A stretch of DNA of 64,000 nt from Nocardia sputorum (GTDB lineage: Bacteria; Actinomycetota; Actinomycetes; Mycobacteriales; Mycobacteriaceae): positions 1,674,001-1,738,000 of the forward strand of contig NZ_AP026978.1 in assembly GCF_027924405.1 (NCBI RefSeq). Reading direction: 5' to 3'. Both the position numbers and the translations under genes were made by a program. Numbering within the stretch: the stretch's first letter is position 1; each line of letters begins with the position of its first letter. Below, piece after piece: positions 1-8,397 of the stretch. The notes beneath the pieces were generated by a model that made no database searches, was not told the origin of the DNA, and saw only the letters and a list, made by a program, of their open reading frames with translations.

Positions 1-5
1 TGCCT

Positions 6-170
6 GTGGTTGCGGGCTTGCCTGTCGTCGGGGGCTTGGCTGGTGGTCGGGACTCACCTATCGTCAGGGGCTCGGTTGCCACTGGGGACGTGCCTGTCGT
101 TGCGGACTTGGCTGTCGTCGGGGACTTACCTATTGCGGCGGACTTGGCTGTTGCCGCACACTTGCCCGCT
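6..170 (+). repeat. Degenerate 15-bp tandem repeat in the dprA 5' region
   Basis: The reading frame shows an imperfect five-residue period of the type V-V-A/G-D/G-L followed by P or A, for example VVADL, VVGDL and IAADL. At DNA level this is a diverged ~15-bp unit resembling GTTGCGGACTTGGCT. It encodes the low-complexity N-terminal extension of the DprA frame and may continue to the left of the window. Confidence 0.6.
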
Positions 171-1523
171 GACTCGGACGCACCTGCCGCCCCAGACCTG
201 CCTGGAGGCGGAGAAGTGTTCGCCGCGAATGCGCCTGCGGTTGCGCACCCGCCCGCGGTGGACGTACCGGCAGCGGCGAACGGGCGCACGGTCGCCGACT
301 CGTGCGCGGTGGCCCGAGCGCCTGCGCTCGCGGATGGGCGCTCGGTGGTCCAGGTGCCCGCGGGCGGTTCAGGATCGCTGTCCGGCGAACCGGATGCCCG
401 GCGGCTCGCATGGGTGTACCTGTCGCGGGTGGTGCAGGGGCCGTGTGCGCCGCTGTCGGCGCTCGTCGAGTCGGTCGGGGTGGTGGAGGCGGCGCGTGCC
501 GTGCGCGAGTGCGCCCTGCCCGAACCGCTTCGCGGGCCTACGGCGCAGCGGAGCGGTGTCGACGTGGCGGCGCGGGATCTGGAGATGATCGAGCGGATCG
601 GCGGGCGGGTGGTGACGCCGGACGACCCGGAGTGGCCCGCCTGGCGCATGCTCGGTCTCACACAGCTCGAGCCGGGCCGGGATCGCGACGGCGCGGTACC
701 GCTGGTGTTGTGGGTGCGCGGTCCACGCTCGCTGCTGGAGTCCAGCGAACGGGCGGTGGCGGTGGTCGGCGCGCGGTGCAGCACCGGGTACGGCAATCGG
801 GTCACGGGAGAAATCGCGGGCGATCTCGCCGCACAGGGGTGGACCATTGTTTCCGGGGCCGCCTTCGGGATAGACGGCATGGCGCACCGGGCAGCGCTGT
901 CGGTAGAAGGCCCCACGATCGCCGTGCTGGCCTGCGGCATCGACCGGCCCTACCCGGCGCAGCACGAGCGCTTGCTGGCCGACATAGCCGAGTCCGGCTT
1001 GGTGGTCAGCGAATACCCACCAGGCGTCTCCGCGCAGAAGCACCAGTTCCTCGCCCGGAACCGATTGATCGCCGCCCTCGCCGACGGTGTGCTCGTGGTC
1101 GAGGCCGGGCTGCGCAGCGGGGCGCGTAACACCGTCAAATGGGCGCGTCGCCTGGGGCGTCCGGCGCTGGCCGTGCCGGGCCCGGTCACCTCGGCCGCTT
1201 CGGTGGGCTGCCACCGCATGATCCGCGACGGCGAAGCGCTCCTGGTGACCAGGGCGGAGGAAGTCGTCGACGAAGCGGGGCCGTTGCGGTTGTCGCTTCC
1301 CGGAGCGGCGGCCGCGGGCGGCAACTTGGAGGACCAGTTGGCCGGAGACGAGGCGCTGGTCTTCGCCGCGCTGCCGAGAATCGGCTCCCGGCTGCCACTG
1401 GAGGTGTCGCGGCAGTGCGGACTGCCCCTTCCGGCGGTGCGTGCGACCTTGGCCGCACTCGAATTGACGGGTCTGGTGGCCAGTGACGAAAACGGTTGGC
1501 ACCGAACGGGGCGGCGCGGATGA
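6..1523 (+). CDS. dprA: DNA-processing protein DprA (5' end probably off the left edge)
   Basis: DprA/Smf binds single-stranded DNA and loads RecA during natural transformation and recombination. The Rossmann-like core is clear from about residue 240: AVVGARCSTGYG, then GxxxGID in the SGAAFGID stretch, and SEYPPG. A winged-helix-like C-terminal domain ends the protein. The conserved family start (RRLAWVYLSRV) lies only at about residue 133. The preceding ~130 residues are low-complexity Val/Ala/Asp/Leu/Pro-rich sequence, and the frame is open to the window edge, so the true start is either upstream of base 1 or internal. xerC follows 54 bp downstream on the same strand, matching the mycobacterial gene order. 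The core identity is certain; the N-terminus is not. Confidence 0.93.
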   Translation: MVAGLPVVGGLAGGRDSPIVRGSVATGDVPVVADLAVVGDLPIAADLAVAAHLPADSDAPAAPDLPGGGEVFAANAPAVAHPPAVDVPAAANGRTVADSCAVARAPALADGRSVVQVPAGGSGSLSGEPDARRLAWVYLSRVVQGPCAPLSALVESVGVVEAARAVRECALPEPLRGPTAQRSGVDVAARDLEMIERIGGRVVTPDDPEWPAWRMLGLTQLEPGRDRDGAVPLVLWVRGPRSLLESSERAVAVVGARCSTGYGNRVTGEIAGDLAAQGWTIVSGAAFGIDGMAHRAALSVEGPTIAVLACGIDRPYPAQHERLLADIAESGLVVSEYPPGVSAQKHQFLARNRLIAALADGVLVVEAGLRSGARNTVKWARRLGRPALAVPGPVTSAASVGCHRMIRDGEALLVTRAEEVVDEAGPLRLSLPGAAAAGGNLEDQLAGDEALVFAALPRIGSRLPLEVSRQCGLPLPAVRATLAALELTGLVASDENGWHRTGRRG

Positions 1524-1577
1524 GCCCCTTCGGCGCGGCCGCTTGCCATCCGCGCCGCGGATCGGGACGGTGGAAGC

Positions 1578-2501
1578 ATGGCGGAGTTGCCCGAAGACCT
1601 GGAAGCGCTGCTGGTGGAGTACGGCAGGCATCTGCGGCTCGGACGCAATCGCTCCGAGCACACCGTGCGCGCGTACCTGGGCGACGCGCGATCCCTACTG
1701 GAGCATCTGTACACGCGGTCGGCGGATTCGGCGATCCGCGAACTGGACCTGCTGTTGCTGCGTTCGTGGCTGGCCCAGCAAGCGGCGGGGGGCGCGGCTC
1801 GCACGACTGTGGCACGGCGCGCGTCGTCGGCGCGCACGTTCACGGCATGGCTCAGCCGGACCGGCCGGTTGCCCGCCGATCCGGGGCTGCGGCTGGGTTC
1901 CCCGAAGGCGCACCGCGTCCTTCCCGCCGTACTCGGGCGGCAACAGGCGCTGGGCGCCATGGATGCCGCGGAGTCCGGTGCGGCGCAGCGCGATCCGATG
2001 GCCCTGCGAGACCGGGCGATAGTGGAGTTGCTGTACGCCACCGGGATTCGGGTCGGTGAGCTGTGCGGCTTGGACGTCGAGGACGTGGACCGCGAACGGC
2101 GCGTGGTGCGCGTACTGGGCAAGGGCAACAAGGAGCGATCCGCGCCGTTCGGCGTGCCCGCCGACGAGGCGGTCGGCAACTGGCTGCGCTACGGACGTCC
2201 GGCCTTCGCCACCGCCGAGTCCGGTCGAGCGCTGCTGCTCGGCCGCCGCGGCAGGCGTCTCGATCAACGCCAGGCCAGAACCGTTGTCCACGAGGTGGTC
2301 TCGGCCATCCCGGGCGCACCGGATCTGGGTCCGCACGGTCTGCGGCACACCGCCGCGACCCACCTTCTCGAAGGCGGGGCCGATCTTCGTGTGGTTCAGG
2401 AACTGCTCGGGCACGCCAGTCTGGCCACCACGCAGCTGTACACCCACGTCTCCATCGACCGGCTCAAGAAGGTGCACGACCAGGCCCATCCCCGGGCTTG
2501 A
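1578..2501 (+). CDS. xerC: Tyrosine recombinase XerC
   Basis: Site-specific recombinase that resolves chromosome dimers at dif with XerD and FtsK in the cytoplasm. It has 307 aa, the normal family length, with an N-terminal SAM-like core-binding domain (about 1-110) and a C-terminal catalytic domain. All catalytic residues can be placed: R158 in [10 protein letters not shown]183 in GKGNKER, H253 and R256 in HGLRH, H279 in LGHASL and nucleophile Y288 in TQLYTH. The ATG start lies shortly after the dprA stop and gives the expected N-terminus. Its position next to dprA is conserved in actinobacteria. XerD would be the alternative, but the locus favours XerC. Confidence 0.93.
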   Translation: MAELPEDLEALLVEYGRHLRLGRNRSEHTVRAYLGDARSLLEHLYTRSADSAIRELDLLLLRSWLAQQAAGGAARTTVARRASSARTFTAWLSRTGRLPADPGLRLGSPKAHRVLPAVLGRQQALGAMDAAESGAAQRDPMALRDRAIVELLYATGIRVGELCGLDVEDVDRERRVVRVLGKGNKERSAPFGVPADEAVGNWLRYGRPAFATAESGRALLLGRRGRRLDQRQARTVVHEVVSAIPGAPDLGPHGLRHTAATHLLEGGADLRVVQELLGHASLATTQLYTHVSIDRLKKVHDQAHPRA

Positions 2502-2516
2502 CCCGCGCACGGGTCA
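2499..2516. terminator. Short hairpin between convergent xerC and GNAT genes
   Basis: TGACCCG and CGGGTCA form a 7-bp stem with a 4-nt loop overlapping the xerC stop codon and the end of the convergent acetyltransferase gene. There is no U-run, so it is a weak candidate. Confidence 0.4.
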
Positions 2517-3011
2517 CGGACCGATGTAGTAATGCACCCGAGCCTCCCGTCCATCCGCGGTACGCCAGCCGCCGGGCCCGCTGTGCACCTGCCGCCAACC
2601 GTGTCGCTCGTAGAGGGTGATCGCCGCCGTGCTGTCGGACGCCACCGTGAGGACGGCGCGCTGCCCCCAGCTCGCGGCGACGCGTGCGGCTTCGGCCAGC
2701 AATCGTGCACCTACCCCCGCTCGGCGGGCGGCCGGGAGGACATACAACCGGATCACCGAGACGACCGCTTCCGCGCCCGCCGATTCGCGCAGGACCTCCG
2801 GCGTGTTGTCACTCGTGCCCAGGCCGATGTGCCCGACTACGGTGCCGTCGCGGTCGGCGACGAGTGCCGCGAGGAGTTTGGGCGGCGCCAGCCAGCCGGC
2901 GGGGTCGGCAGGCCAGACCGCCGGATATCGGTCGACGTGGTGAACGTGCCGCAGGGCCGCGGCGCAGGCGTCGAGGTCGGCCTCGGTGCGCGGTCGGATG
3001 ATGACGCTCAT
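2514..3011 (-). CDS. GNAT family N-acetyltransferase
   Basis: A 165-aa cytoplasmic acetyltransferase of the Gcn5-related fold, transferring acetyl from acetyl-CoA to an unknown amine. The acetyl-CoA-binding motif A is visible as VIRLYVLPAARRAGVGARL (about residues 84-102), followed by the ALTLYERHGW-type motif B (AAITLYERHGW). The ATG start is close to a short inverted repeat in the upstream region. It is convergent with xerC and is not part of the conserved backbone. The substrate cannot be predicted. Confidence 0.85.
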   Translation of the reverse strand: MSVIIRPRTEADLDACAAALRHVHHVDRYPAVWPADPAGWLAPPKLLAALVADRDGTVVGHIGLGTSDNTPEVLRESAGAEAVVSVIRLYVLPAARRAGVGARLLAEAARVAASWGQRAVLTVASDSTAAITLYERHGWRQVHSGPGGWRTADGREARVHYYIGP

Positions 3012-3223
3012 CCGACCATTCTGGGCCGTCCGCCTGGCCGGACCTGCATTATCCGACTGATTGGTCGGTTTTCTTGCTGATCACGTGCCCGAAGTCCGTT
3101 ACCGGCTCACTCTGTGGCGAAGTAATCGAATCCATATGTTTCCGGCACGGAGAAAGGGCACCCTGAGAGTAGCGAATCGGTGCCCGCAGTTCCCGGCGTA
3201 CTTCGAGTGTGGGAAGACGAACG

Positions 3224-3907
3224 ATGTCTACGTCCAGCGGACCACAGGCCCTGCGTCGCGAACTGTACCCATTGGCGGGACAGTCCGCGTGGGAGCGTCC
3301 TGCTTCCATTTCGCCACAACCCGTCACGCCGGAAGGCGTGCGGGAAATCTCCCTCGACGGCGGCGCGTCCAGAATGACGATCGGGCGGTCCGGCGCGGCC
3401 GATATCATCGTGACTTCCGACCCGACCGTGTCCCGCCTGCACGCGATTCTGGAGCGCATCGGCGGATGCTGGACCATCGTCGACGACGGCTTGTCGAAGA
3501 ATGGGACATTCGTCAATGGTGAACGCGTCGGCGGACGGCGGAAACTCGGTTCGGGGGATATGATTCGCGTCGGTCGGTCGGTATTCGTCTTCCGGGTCGC
3601 CGAATCCTTCCACGAGGAAATGACGCTCGCGCATTCCCCCCTGCCGACCCGCAATTCGCTGACGCCGGCCCAGTATCTGGTTCTCGCGGCGCTGTGCCGC
3701 CCGTACGACGCCCGTGACGCCTATTCCTATCCGGCCTCCAACCGCCAGATCGCGGACGACTTGTGCCTGAGCCTTTCGACGGTCAAGACGCACATGCGTG
3801 CGCTGTTCCGGATATTCCAGGTCGAAGCCTTACCGCCGAACCAGAAACGCCTGTTCCTGGTCGAACGCGCTATCGAATTCGGTGTCGTCACCGATCAGGA
3901 AAGGTAA
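3224..3907 (+). CDS. FHA domain protein with C-terminal helix-turn-helix
   Basis: A 227-aa protein with an FHA phosphothreonine-binding domain at about residues 30-125: IGRSG, the S-R-L-H element, then SKNGTFVNG. A C-terminal segment (about 145-225) has the shape of a winged or LuxR-like HTH (NRQIADDLCLSLSTVKTHMRALFR). It could couple Ser/Thr kinase signalling, for example by a PknK-type kinase, to transcription; that link is inference. The ATG at 3224 is preferred over a GTG at 3209 because GGGAAG lies 7 nt upstream of it. The gene is monocistronic, with a serine protease gene convergent downstream. Confidence 0.8.
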   Translation: MSTSSGPQALRRELYPLAGQSAWERPASISPQPVTPEGVREISLDGGASRMTIGRSGAADIIVTSDPTVSRLHAILERIGGCWTIVDDGLSKNGTFVNGERVGGRRKLGSGDMIRVGRSVFVFRVAESFHEEMTLAHSPLPTRNSLTPAQYLVLAALCRPYDARDAYSYPASNRQIADDLCLSLSTVKTHMRALFRIFQVEALPPNQKRLFLVERAIEFGVVTDQER

Positions 3908-3942
3908 GGCTCCGGCCGGCTCGTCGGAGGGTTCCGGTTCGG

Positions 3943-4608
3943 TCAGATCGGTTGGAAACCCGCGCCCGCGCCGCCGCGCGCGTTGACGTCGGCGACGACC
4001 GCGGTGATGTCGGTGCCGAGTTGCGGGCCCAGGCACGGCACGGCCAAGTAGCCGCTGACCATGCCGACGAGTGTGGTCCCGACGACGAGCGGAGCGCCCG
4101 AATCGCCCTCGACGACACACGTCTGCGTCCATGTCGAATTGCCGCCCGTCAACATGTCGCCGTAGGCCGGTCCGCAGGTGCGGCCGGTCGTCCGGCCTTC
4201 CTTGCAGACCGTGTCCGGGGGCCGGGCGGGCCCGCCCAGGCCGGTGATGGTGGTGCCGCCCACCTGGTTGACCGGCGCGACCTTGCCGGGATCGAATTCG
4301 ATCACGGAGTAATCCAATTCGCGGCTGGCATAGACGACAGTGCCGACGGTACCGGCGCCGCGATCGCTCTCGGGGACGATGGCGGCATTCGCGTCACCGC
4401 AGTGGGCCGCGGTGAACCCGACGAGCCGACCGCCGGTGTCGCGCCCGATGGTGGTGAGCGTGCAGATGTTCTGACTGCCGACGACGATGCCCGAGCCGCC
4501 ACCCAGTACGGATGGCGTCTCGGCCTGCGCGGTCCCGGGTGCCCCGAACAGCGCCGTGACAGCGGCTGACGCCGCCGCAGCGCCCACGAGTTTCCTGAAC
4601 TTGGTCAT
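3943..4608 (-). CDS. Secreted trypsin-like serine protease (S1 family)
   Basis: A 221-aa chymotrypsin-fold protease with an Ala-rich signal peptide, likely cleaved after AQA near residue 29. The catalytic triad is visible: H69 in GFTAAHC, D99 in LDYSVIEF and S170 in GDSGAP. Six cysteines (49, 70, 135, 145, 164, 192) fit three disulfides. It lacks a pro-domain of the streptogrisin type, so the mature enzyme is short. ATG at 4608 (MTKFRK) is chosen over 4626 because it gives a standard signal peptide. The substrate is unknown and export is by Sec. Confidence 0.85.
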   Translation of the reverse strand: MTKFRKLVGAAAASAAVTALFGAPGTAQAETPSVLGGGSGIVVGSQNICTLTTIGRDTGGRLVGFTAAHCGDANAAIVPESDRGAGTVGTVVYASRELDYSVIEFDPGKVAPVNQVGGTTITGLGGPARPPDTVCKEGRTTGRTCGPAYGDMLTGGNSTWTQTCVVEGDSGAPLVVGTTLVGMVSGYLAVPCLGPQLGTDITAVVADVNARGGAGAGFQPI

Positions 4609-4720
4609 CCGGAAATTCAACCGCACTTATCCGGGCGTCACGATTGATTCCCGCATGTTCACCGGATCGGTGCTTCGGCAAGGCCGAAACGAAATCAGCA
4701 GAGCGCTGCGAAAGACGAAC

Positions 4721-4746
4721 GCCTCGGGCTGGTCACAGCCCGAGGC
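4721..4746 (-). terminator. Rho-independent-type terminator hairpin
   Basis: A perfect 11-bp stem, GCCTCGGGCTG / CAGCCCGAGGC, with a 4-nt loop lies just downstream of the small secreted protein gene on the minus strand. It is followed there by a T-containing stretch (GTTCGTCTTTC). Confidence 0.75.
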
Positions 4747-4779
4747 GCACATATTGGAGCCCACTTCTGACGGATGCGG

Positions 4780-5031
4780 TCAAGCCGCGCAGACGAACAC
4801 GGCAACCGCGTTGACCACCGGCGGAAGGAGCAGCAGAGGAGCGCAGAAAATGCCGAGCGGCCAAATCAGGCCCAATGTCGCGGGCTCGACCTGAGCCGGT
4901 ACCGCGTTATCCGCCACTTGCACAGGTCCCGGTGCTACGTCCGGAGCAGCGGATGCGAAACCTGAACCGAGGGCGATGATCGGTGCGAGCGCTACCGCCG
5001 CCGCCGTTACACGCATTTTGTTCGTGATCAT
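4780..5031 (-). CDS. Small secreted hydrophobic protein, unknown function
   Basis: An 83-aa protein starting MITNKMRV with a signal peptide (cleavage likely after ASA near residue 29), a short Pro/Val/Ala-rich linker and a hydrophobic C-terminus rich in Leu and Pro with two cysteines. The ATG at 5031 has GGAGA 7 nt upstream, which decides against the longer frame from 5094. A strong hairpin follows the gene. I do not recognise a family; small exported proteins of this type are common in Nocardia. Confidence 0.7.
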   Translation of the reverse strand: MITNKMRVTAAAVALAPIIALGSGFASAAPDVAPGPVQVADNAVPAQVEPATLGLIWPLGIFCAPLLLLPPVVNAVAVFVCAA

Positions 5032-5276
5032 GATGTCTCCAGCGATTGATTGCTTCACCAGCCCTCGTTTGTTGAAGGCCGTCATTGTGAACACACATCA
5101 ACTCTTCTCGGCGGGCGCGCGCTAGACCATGAGCCCGGGGGTCGGAATCATTCATACCGGGGGAACCGAGGAGACGTCGGAATCGCTATTCTGCGCAACG
5201 CACGCGGGTGTCGCACCAGGCGGGCCGCGACGGGGCGATGCGCACGCGCCTGCCCCGCGCAGCCCACCCGGCACGA

Positions 5277-6746
5277 TCAGCCGTGCGCGACCGGAGCGGT
5301 TTCCGGTTGCCCGGCTGCTTGCGGCCGCCGGGCGCGCAGCAGCACCGCGCCGAGCAGGGCGGCGGCGATGCTGAATCCGGCGCTGATCCACGCGCCGGTG
5401 GACATGGCGGCGGTGAAGGCATCCTTGGCGGGCTCGATGTAGCCGAGCTGGAAGGCCGCACCGATGGATTCGCGCGCGGCGTCCGGGGCGTCGGCGGGCA
5501 TGTGCGAAGTGAACACACCGGCCAGCACGCTGCCGAGGATGGCGATGCTGATCGCCATGCCCACCTGCTGGATCGTGTCGTTCATCGCGGAGCCGACACC
5601 GGCGTGCTGCAGCGGGATCGCGCTCATGATGGCCGCATAGGCCGCCGGACCCGCCAGTCCGCCGCCGACGCCCATCACCAGCATGCTGACCAGCACCCAC
5701 AGATACCCGCTGCCCGCCGCCAGGATGCCGAAGGCCACGCCCATGACGAGCAGGCCGGACACGATCAGCGTCTTGTTGCTCAGTGTCTTGCCGAGCGTCG
5801 CGCCGAGGCCGTTGCAGACCGCCGCGGCGATGGCGTAGGGCAGCAGCGCCAGCCCGGCCTTCATCGGGCCGTAGCCGAGGACGAACTGCAGGTATTGGGT
5901 GAGCATCAGCATGACCGCACCCATGCCGAAGACCATCAGCAGCAGGGTGAAGCAGGTGCCGGTGAAGTCGCGGCTGCGGAACACCGCCAACGGCAGCATC
6001 GGATGCTCCGACCGGCTCTCCCAGACGACGAAGGCGATCGCCGCGCCGACCGCCAAGACGATCGCGCCGATGTTCCATTCCCGCTCGATGATCACGTAGA
6101 CCGTCGCGCCGAGCGCCACGACGGACAGGACGACGCCGACCAGGTCGACCGGCCGCTGCTCCCCGGTGGTCTCCGGCATCAGCACGACAGCCGCGACGAT
6201 CGCGAGCAGTGCCACCGGGATGTTGAGCAGGAACACCGAACCCCACCAGTAGTGCTGGAGCAGGAAGCCGCCGAGCGTCGGTCCGGCGACGATGCCGACC
6301 ATGGAGACCGTCGACCACGCCGCCATCGCCGTGCGCCGTTCGTCCTCGGCGAAGGTGGTCATCAGGATCGACAAGGTCGACGGCATCAACAGCGATCCGC
6401 CGACGCCCATCGCGACGCGGGCCGCCACGACCTGCCACGGTTCGGAAGCCAGCACGGCGGCCAGTGACGCCACCCCGAACACGGCCAGTCCGGTGATCAG
6501 CGCCCGCCGCCTGCCGAACCGGTCGGACAGGCTGCCCGCGGTGAGCAGGAGCCCGGCGAAGACCAGCACGTAGGCGTCCAGAATCCACTGCACGTCCGAC
6601 GGCGTGGCGCCGAGTTCACGGATCAGCGACGGGATCGCCAGATTGAGCACGGTGCTGTCGAGCATCAGCACGAGCAAGGACAGACAGAGGACCCCCAGGA
6701 CCCACCACCGGCGGGGGTCTCGTACAACGTTCGATTCCACTCGCAC
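5277..6746 (-). CDS. MFS drug efflux transporter, DHA2 (EmrB/QacA-like)
   Basis: A 489-aa proton-driven multidrug exporter of the inner membrane with about 14 hydrophobic segments. The DHA2 signature near TM1 (LDSTVLNLAIPSL) and the loop 2-3 motif LSDRFGRRRAL are intact. It is transcribed divergently from a TetR regulator, and the start overlaps that regulator's probable operator. A GTG at 6746 opens the frame and a second GTG at 6740 is equally possible. It is likely repressed by the TetR protein and induced by its own substrate, which is unknown. Confidence 0.88.
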   Translation of the reverse strand: MRVESNVVRDPRRWWVLGVLCLSLLVLMLDSTVLNLAIPSLIRELGATPSDVQWILDAYVLVFAGLLLTAGSLSDRFGRRRALITGLAVFGVASLAAVLASEPWQVVAARVAMGVGGSLLMPSTLSILMTTFAEDERRTAMAAWSTVSMVGIVAGPTLGGFLLQHYWWGSVFLLNIPVALLAIVAAVVLMPETTGEQRPVDLVGVVLSVVALGATVYVIIEREWNIGAIVLAVGAAIAFVVWESRSEHPMLPLAVFRSRDFTGTCFTLLLMVFGMGAVMLMLTQYLQFVLGYGPMKAGLALLPYAIAAAVCNGLGATLGKTLSNKTLIVSGLLVMGVAFGILAAGSGYLWVLVSMLVMGVGGGLAGPAAYAAIMSAIPLQHAGVGSAMNDTIQQVGMAISIAILGSVLAGVFTSHMPADAPDAARESIGAAFQLGYIEPAKDAFTAAMSTGAWISAGFSIAAALLGAVLLRARRPQAAGQPETAPVAHG

Positions 6747-6775
6747 AGCGTACGAGAAACTCGAACAGTGTGCGA
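6741..6775. promoter_or_regulatory. Operator of the divergent TetR/MFS pair
   Basis: A long imperfect inverted repeat, left arm TCGCACAGCGTACGAG (6741-6756) and right arm CTCGAACAGTGTGCGA (6760-6775), matches at 13 of 16 positions around AAA. It sits in the 48-bp gap and covers the MFS start codon, the usual layout for autoregulated TetR-efflux pairs. Confidence 0.8.
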
Positions 6776-6794
6776 GCGATTATAAGATCGTGTC

Positions 6795-7541
6795 GTGACC
6801 AAGCAGTTCGCGTCGGTATGGACCAAACAGCCGCGCCAGCCCAAGTCGTCCGGGCTGCGCCGCGAGCAGATCATCGCGGCGGCCGTCGAGATCCTCGACG
6901 CCGAAGGGCTGGAATCGCTGAGCATGCGCAAGCTCGGCGCGAAACTGGGCGCGGGCGCGACCAGTCTCTACTGGCACGTGTCCAACAAGGACGAACTGCT
7001 CGAGTTGGTGCTCGACGAGTTCTGGGGCCTGGTCCGGACGCCGGAGCCCGAGCAGACTTCCTGGCGCGAGTTGCTGAACACCTTCGCCTACAGCCTGCGC
7101 GCGACCATCAGGGAGCATCCCTGGATGGCGTCGCTGGTCGGGCAACTGCCCAGCATCGGTCCGAACTCGCTGCGGTTGAGCGATCGGCTGCGCCGCGCGT
7201 TCGTCCAGGCCGGTTTTCGCGGTGTGGACATCTATCTGGCCAGCGGGACGGTGATGTGTTTCGTCCTCGGTCAGGTGATTCCGGAGATCGCCTGGGACAA
7301 AGTGTCCAAAGGCATGGAGATCGACGCCGACGGCATGCTGCGCGTGATGGGGGAAGTGGCCGGCGACTATCCCGAGATGCTCGCGGACTATCAGGCGACC
7401 GTGCCGACCGACCAGGAGGCCGCACGCGCGATGGCGTTCGACTTCGGCTTGCTCTGCGTCCTCGACGGACTCGAAGCCCGTCTGCGTAACATGCCGGAAT
7501 CCCGGCAGGAGTCTCCGGCGAAGGACACCGGTCGATTATGA
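6795..7541 (+). CDS. TetR family repressor
   Basis: A 248-aa regulator. The N-terminal HTH is at about residues 22-68 (REQIIAAAVEILDAEG ... LGAGATSLYWHVSNKDEL), close to the TetR/TetR_C class that often controls DHA2 pumps. The C-terminal ligand domain is all helical. GTG at 6795 is preceded by TATAAG at 6781, compatible with a nearly leaderless transcript. It is divergent from the efflux gene, and its stop codon overlaps the first KstR-like box of the next gene. Confidence 0.88.
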   Translation: MTKQFASVWTKQPRQPKSSGLRREQIIAAAVEILDAEGLESLSMRKLGAKLGAGATSLYWHVSNKDELLELVLDEFWGLVRTPEPEQTSWRELLNTFAYSLRATIREHPWMASLVGQLPSIGPNSLRLSDRLRRAFVQAGFRGVDIYLASGTVMCFVLGQVIPEIAWDKVSKGMEIDADGMLRVMGEVAGDYPEMLADYQATVPTDQEAARAMAFDFGLLCVLDGLEARLRNMPESRQESPAKDTGRL

Positions 7542-7554
7542 AACGTGTTCTAAG
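7539..7554 (+). promoter_or_regulatory. KstR-type box 1
   Basis: TGAAACGTGTTCTAAG contains TNNAACNNGTTNNA, the published KstR operator consensus for cholesterol catabolism genes in mycobacteria and rhodococci. It overlaps the tetR stop codon and lies 121 bp before the next gene. Confidence 0.65.
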
Positions 7555-7589
7555 AAATGGGCCCGGGAGGCGGTATGGTGCCGATAAAT

Positions 7590-7605
7590 TGAAACGTGTT
7601 CTAAG
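7590..7605 (+). promoter_or_regulatory. KstR-type box 2
   Basis: An identical 16-bp copy of box 1, offset by 51 bp and 69 bp before the acetoacetate-decarboxylase-like start codon. Two identical boxes support a real operator. Confidence 0.65.
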
Positions 7606-7674
7606 TGCGTGATCCGGTGCAGGGACCGCATGACGACGCGGCGCCCGGGCGCCGCTGCGCAGAAAGGCGTCGAC

Positions 7675-8397
7675 ATGAGCACGCACACCATTCTCGGCAG
7701 AGAGGTGCGCATGCCGGTTCGCATCCGGCTCGCGCACGCCTTCATGGCGACCTATCTGGTGCCCGCGGAGCCCGCGCAGCGCCTCATCGACTACTCCGGC
7801 CTGCGGATTCTCCGGCTTCCGGGCGGACGCGCGATGTGCACGCTGGTCTTCGTCGACTATGTCGACGGCGACCTGGGCCCCTACCACGAATTCGGCGTCT
7901 CCTTCATGGTGCGCCACCACACCGCGGCATCGGGGTCGGGCAATCTGAAGGCGCTGGTCACCGGCCGTGCGGGGGTGTTGATCCACCGGCTGCCCGTCGA
8001 CGGCGATTTCACCCTGGCCGCGGGGCGCGGTATCTGGGGCTTCCCCAAGGAACTCGCCGAATTCGTGGTCGACCACGGCGGCCGGACGCGCAGTGGCGCG
8101 CTGCACCAGAACGGGCAGCTCATCGCGGATCTCACGGTTCGGCCGGGGTTCGCGACCCCGAACCGTGCCGCCGCCTCCTCGTTCGACGCCTACTCGCACA
8201 TCGATGGCGTCACCCGCTGCACGCGCTGGGAGATGCGTCCATCCGGCATGCGAGCGCGTCTCGGCGGGGCGAGGCTGACCCTGGGCGATCACGAGATCGC
8301 CGCCGAACTCCGGTCGCTGGGCCTGCCGCGGCGCGCGTTGATGTCCTCGTCGGTGTCGCGACTGGCCATGACGTTCGAAGACGCGACCGCGATCTGA
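7675..8397 (+). CDS. Acetoacetate decarboxylase-like protein
   Basis: A 240-aa cytoplasmic protein of the acetoacetate decarboxylase (ADC) fold. The conserved stretch GIWGFPKELAEF is present, and K125 is positioned as the Schiff-base lysine of true ADCs. Family members without proven decarboxylase activity are common, so the reaction is uncertain. ATG at 7675 is chosen because AGAAAGG lies 7 nt upstream. Two identical KstR-type boxes precede it, suggesting derepression during sterol degradation; a role in processing a small beta-keto acid from sterol catabolism is inference. Confidence 0.78.
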   Translation: MSTHTILGREVRMPVRIRLAHAFMATYLVPAEPAQRLIDYSGLRILRLPGGRAMCTLVFVDYVDGDLGPYHEFGVSFMVRHHTAASGSGNLKALVTGRAGVLIHRLPVDGDFTLAAGRGIWGFPKELAEFVVDHGGRTRSGALHQNGQLIADLTVRPGFATPNRAAASSFDAYSHIDGVTRCTRWEMRPSGMRARLGGARLTLGDHEIAAELRSLGLPRRALMSSSVSRLAMTFEDATAI

